This document shows, piece after piece, positions 22,428 to 22,434 of a stretch of DNA of 22,434 bases. The notes beneath the pieces were generated by a model that made no database searches, had not been told where the DNA came from, and saw only the letters and a program-made list of their open reading frames with translations. The stretch is from an uncultured Eubacteriales bacterium (GTDB lineage Bacteria; Bacillota; Clostridia; Oscillospirales; Oscillospiraceae), in assembly GCA_900552475.1 (NCBI GenBank), contig USAC01000028.1:1-22434 (forward strand), in the 5' to 3' direction. A program made the translations under genes and the position numbers. Numbering within the stretch: the stretch's first letter is position 1; every line of letters begins with the position of its first letter.

Positions 22428-22434
22428 GGCGGAA

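Noticed and set aside
20539..22434. Intact prophage
   Set aside because: Only holin and amidase are present; no structural, packaging, replication or integration genes, and no attachment repeats were seen.

Overview
The window looks like a chromosomal segment of a gut-type, high-GC clostridial bacterium, most likely Oscillospiraceae or a close relative. This is an inference. It rests on GC-rich coding with strong Shine-Dalgarno sites, an NAD-dependent LigA, a YunB-type sporulation protein with a sigma-E-like -10, a bacterial class A RNase P RNA, and small hairpin repeats in the gaps. No phylogenetic search was possible.

Left part (1-6900). A decayed serine-recombinase C-terminus beside a long perfect hairpin (45-340) is followed by an OFA-type MFS transporter (minus). 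Then come a MATE efflux pump and a MarR regulator (plus), which resemble the MepA/MepR arrangement. A membrane-anchored EEP-fold hydrolase (minus) diverges from a plus-strand pair, a rhomboid protease overlapping a divergent LspA-like signal peptidase II. A small membrane protein converges on that pair. A previously unnamed (to me) inverted-repeat element occurs as two full copies (1712-1858 and 6618-6891), and a single end of it lies in the promoter shared by the hydrolase and the rhomboid gene.

Middle (6950-17080), all minus strand. A MacB/FtsX-like ABC exporter (ATPase, then a permease with a very long heptad-repeat coiled coil) has its own strong promoter. Upstream lies the chain yunB-ligA-GH13 glycosidase-CPBP protease, with gaps of 29 bases or less or 1-base overlap, ending at a terminator. 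Then murD, which diverges from rnpB with back-to-back promoters.

Right part (17080-22434). rnpB is followed by about 700 bases without a convincing gene but full of hairpins and an inverted pair of GC-rich repeats. An amino-acid ABC importer operon (lipoprotein, permease, ATPase; plus) follows and ends at a strong terminator. On the minus strand there is an isolated holin plus N-acetylmuramoyl-L-alanine amidase cassette without other phage genes, and an unrecognised protein at the edge.

Most genes are ordinary housekeeping or transport genes. The signals most worth a second look are the inverted-repeat family (arms and an internal stem co-vary between copies, and its end supplies a -35 element), the paired intramembrane proteases, the structured leader of the MATE gene, the hairpin-rich gap after rnpB and the stand-alone lysis cassette.
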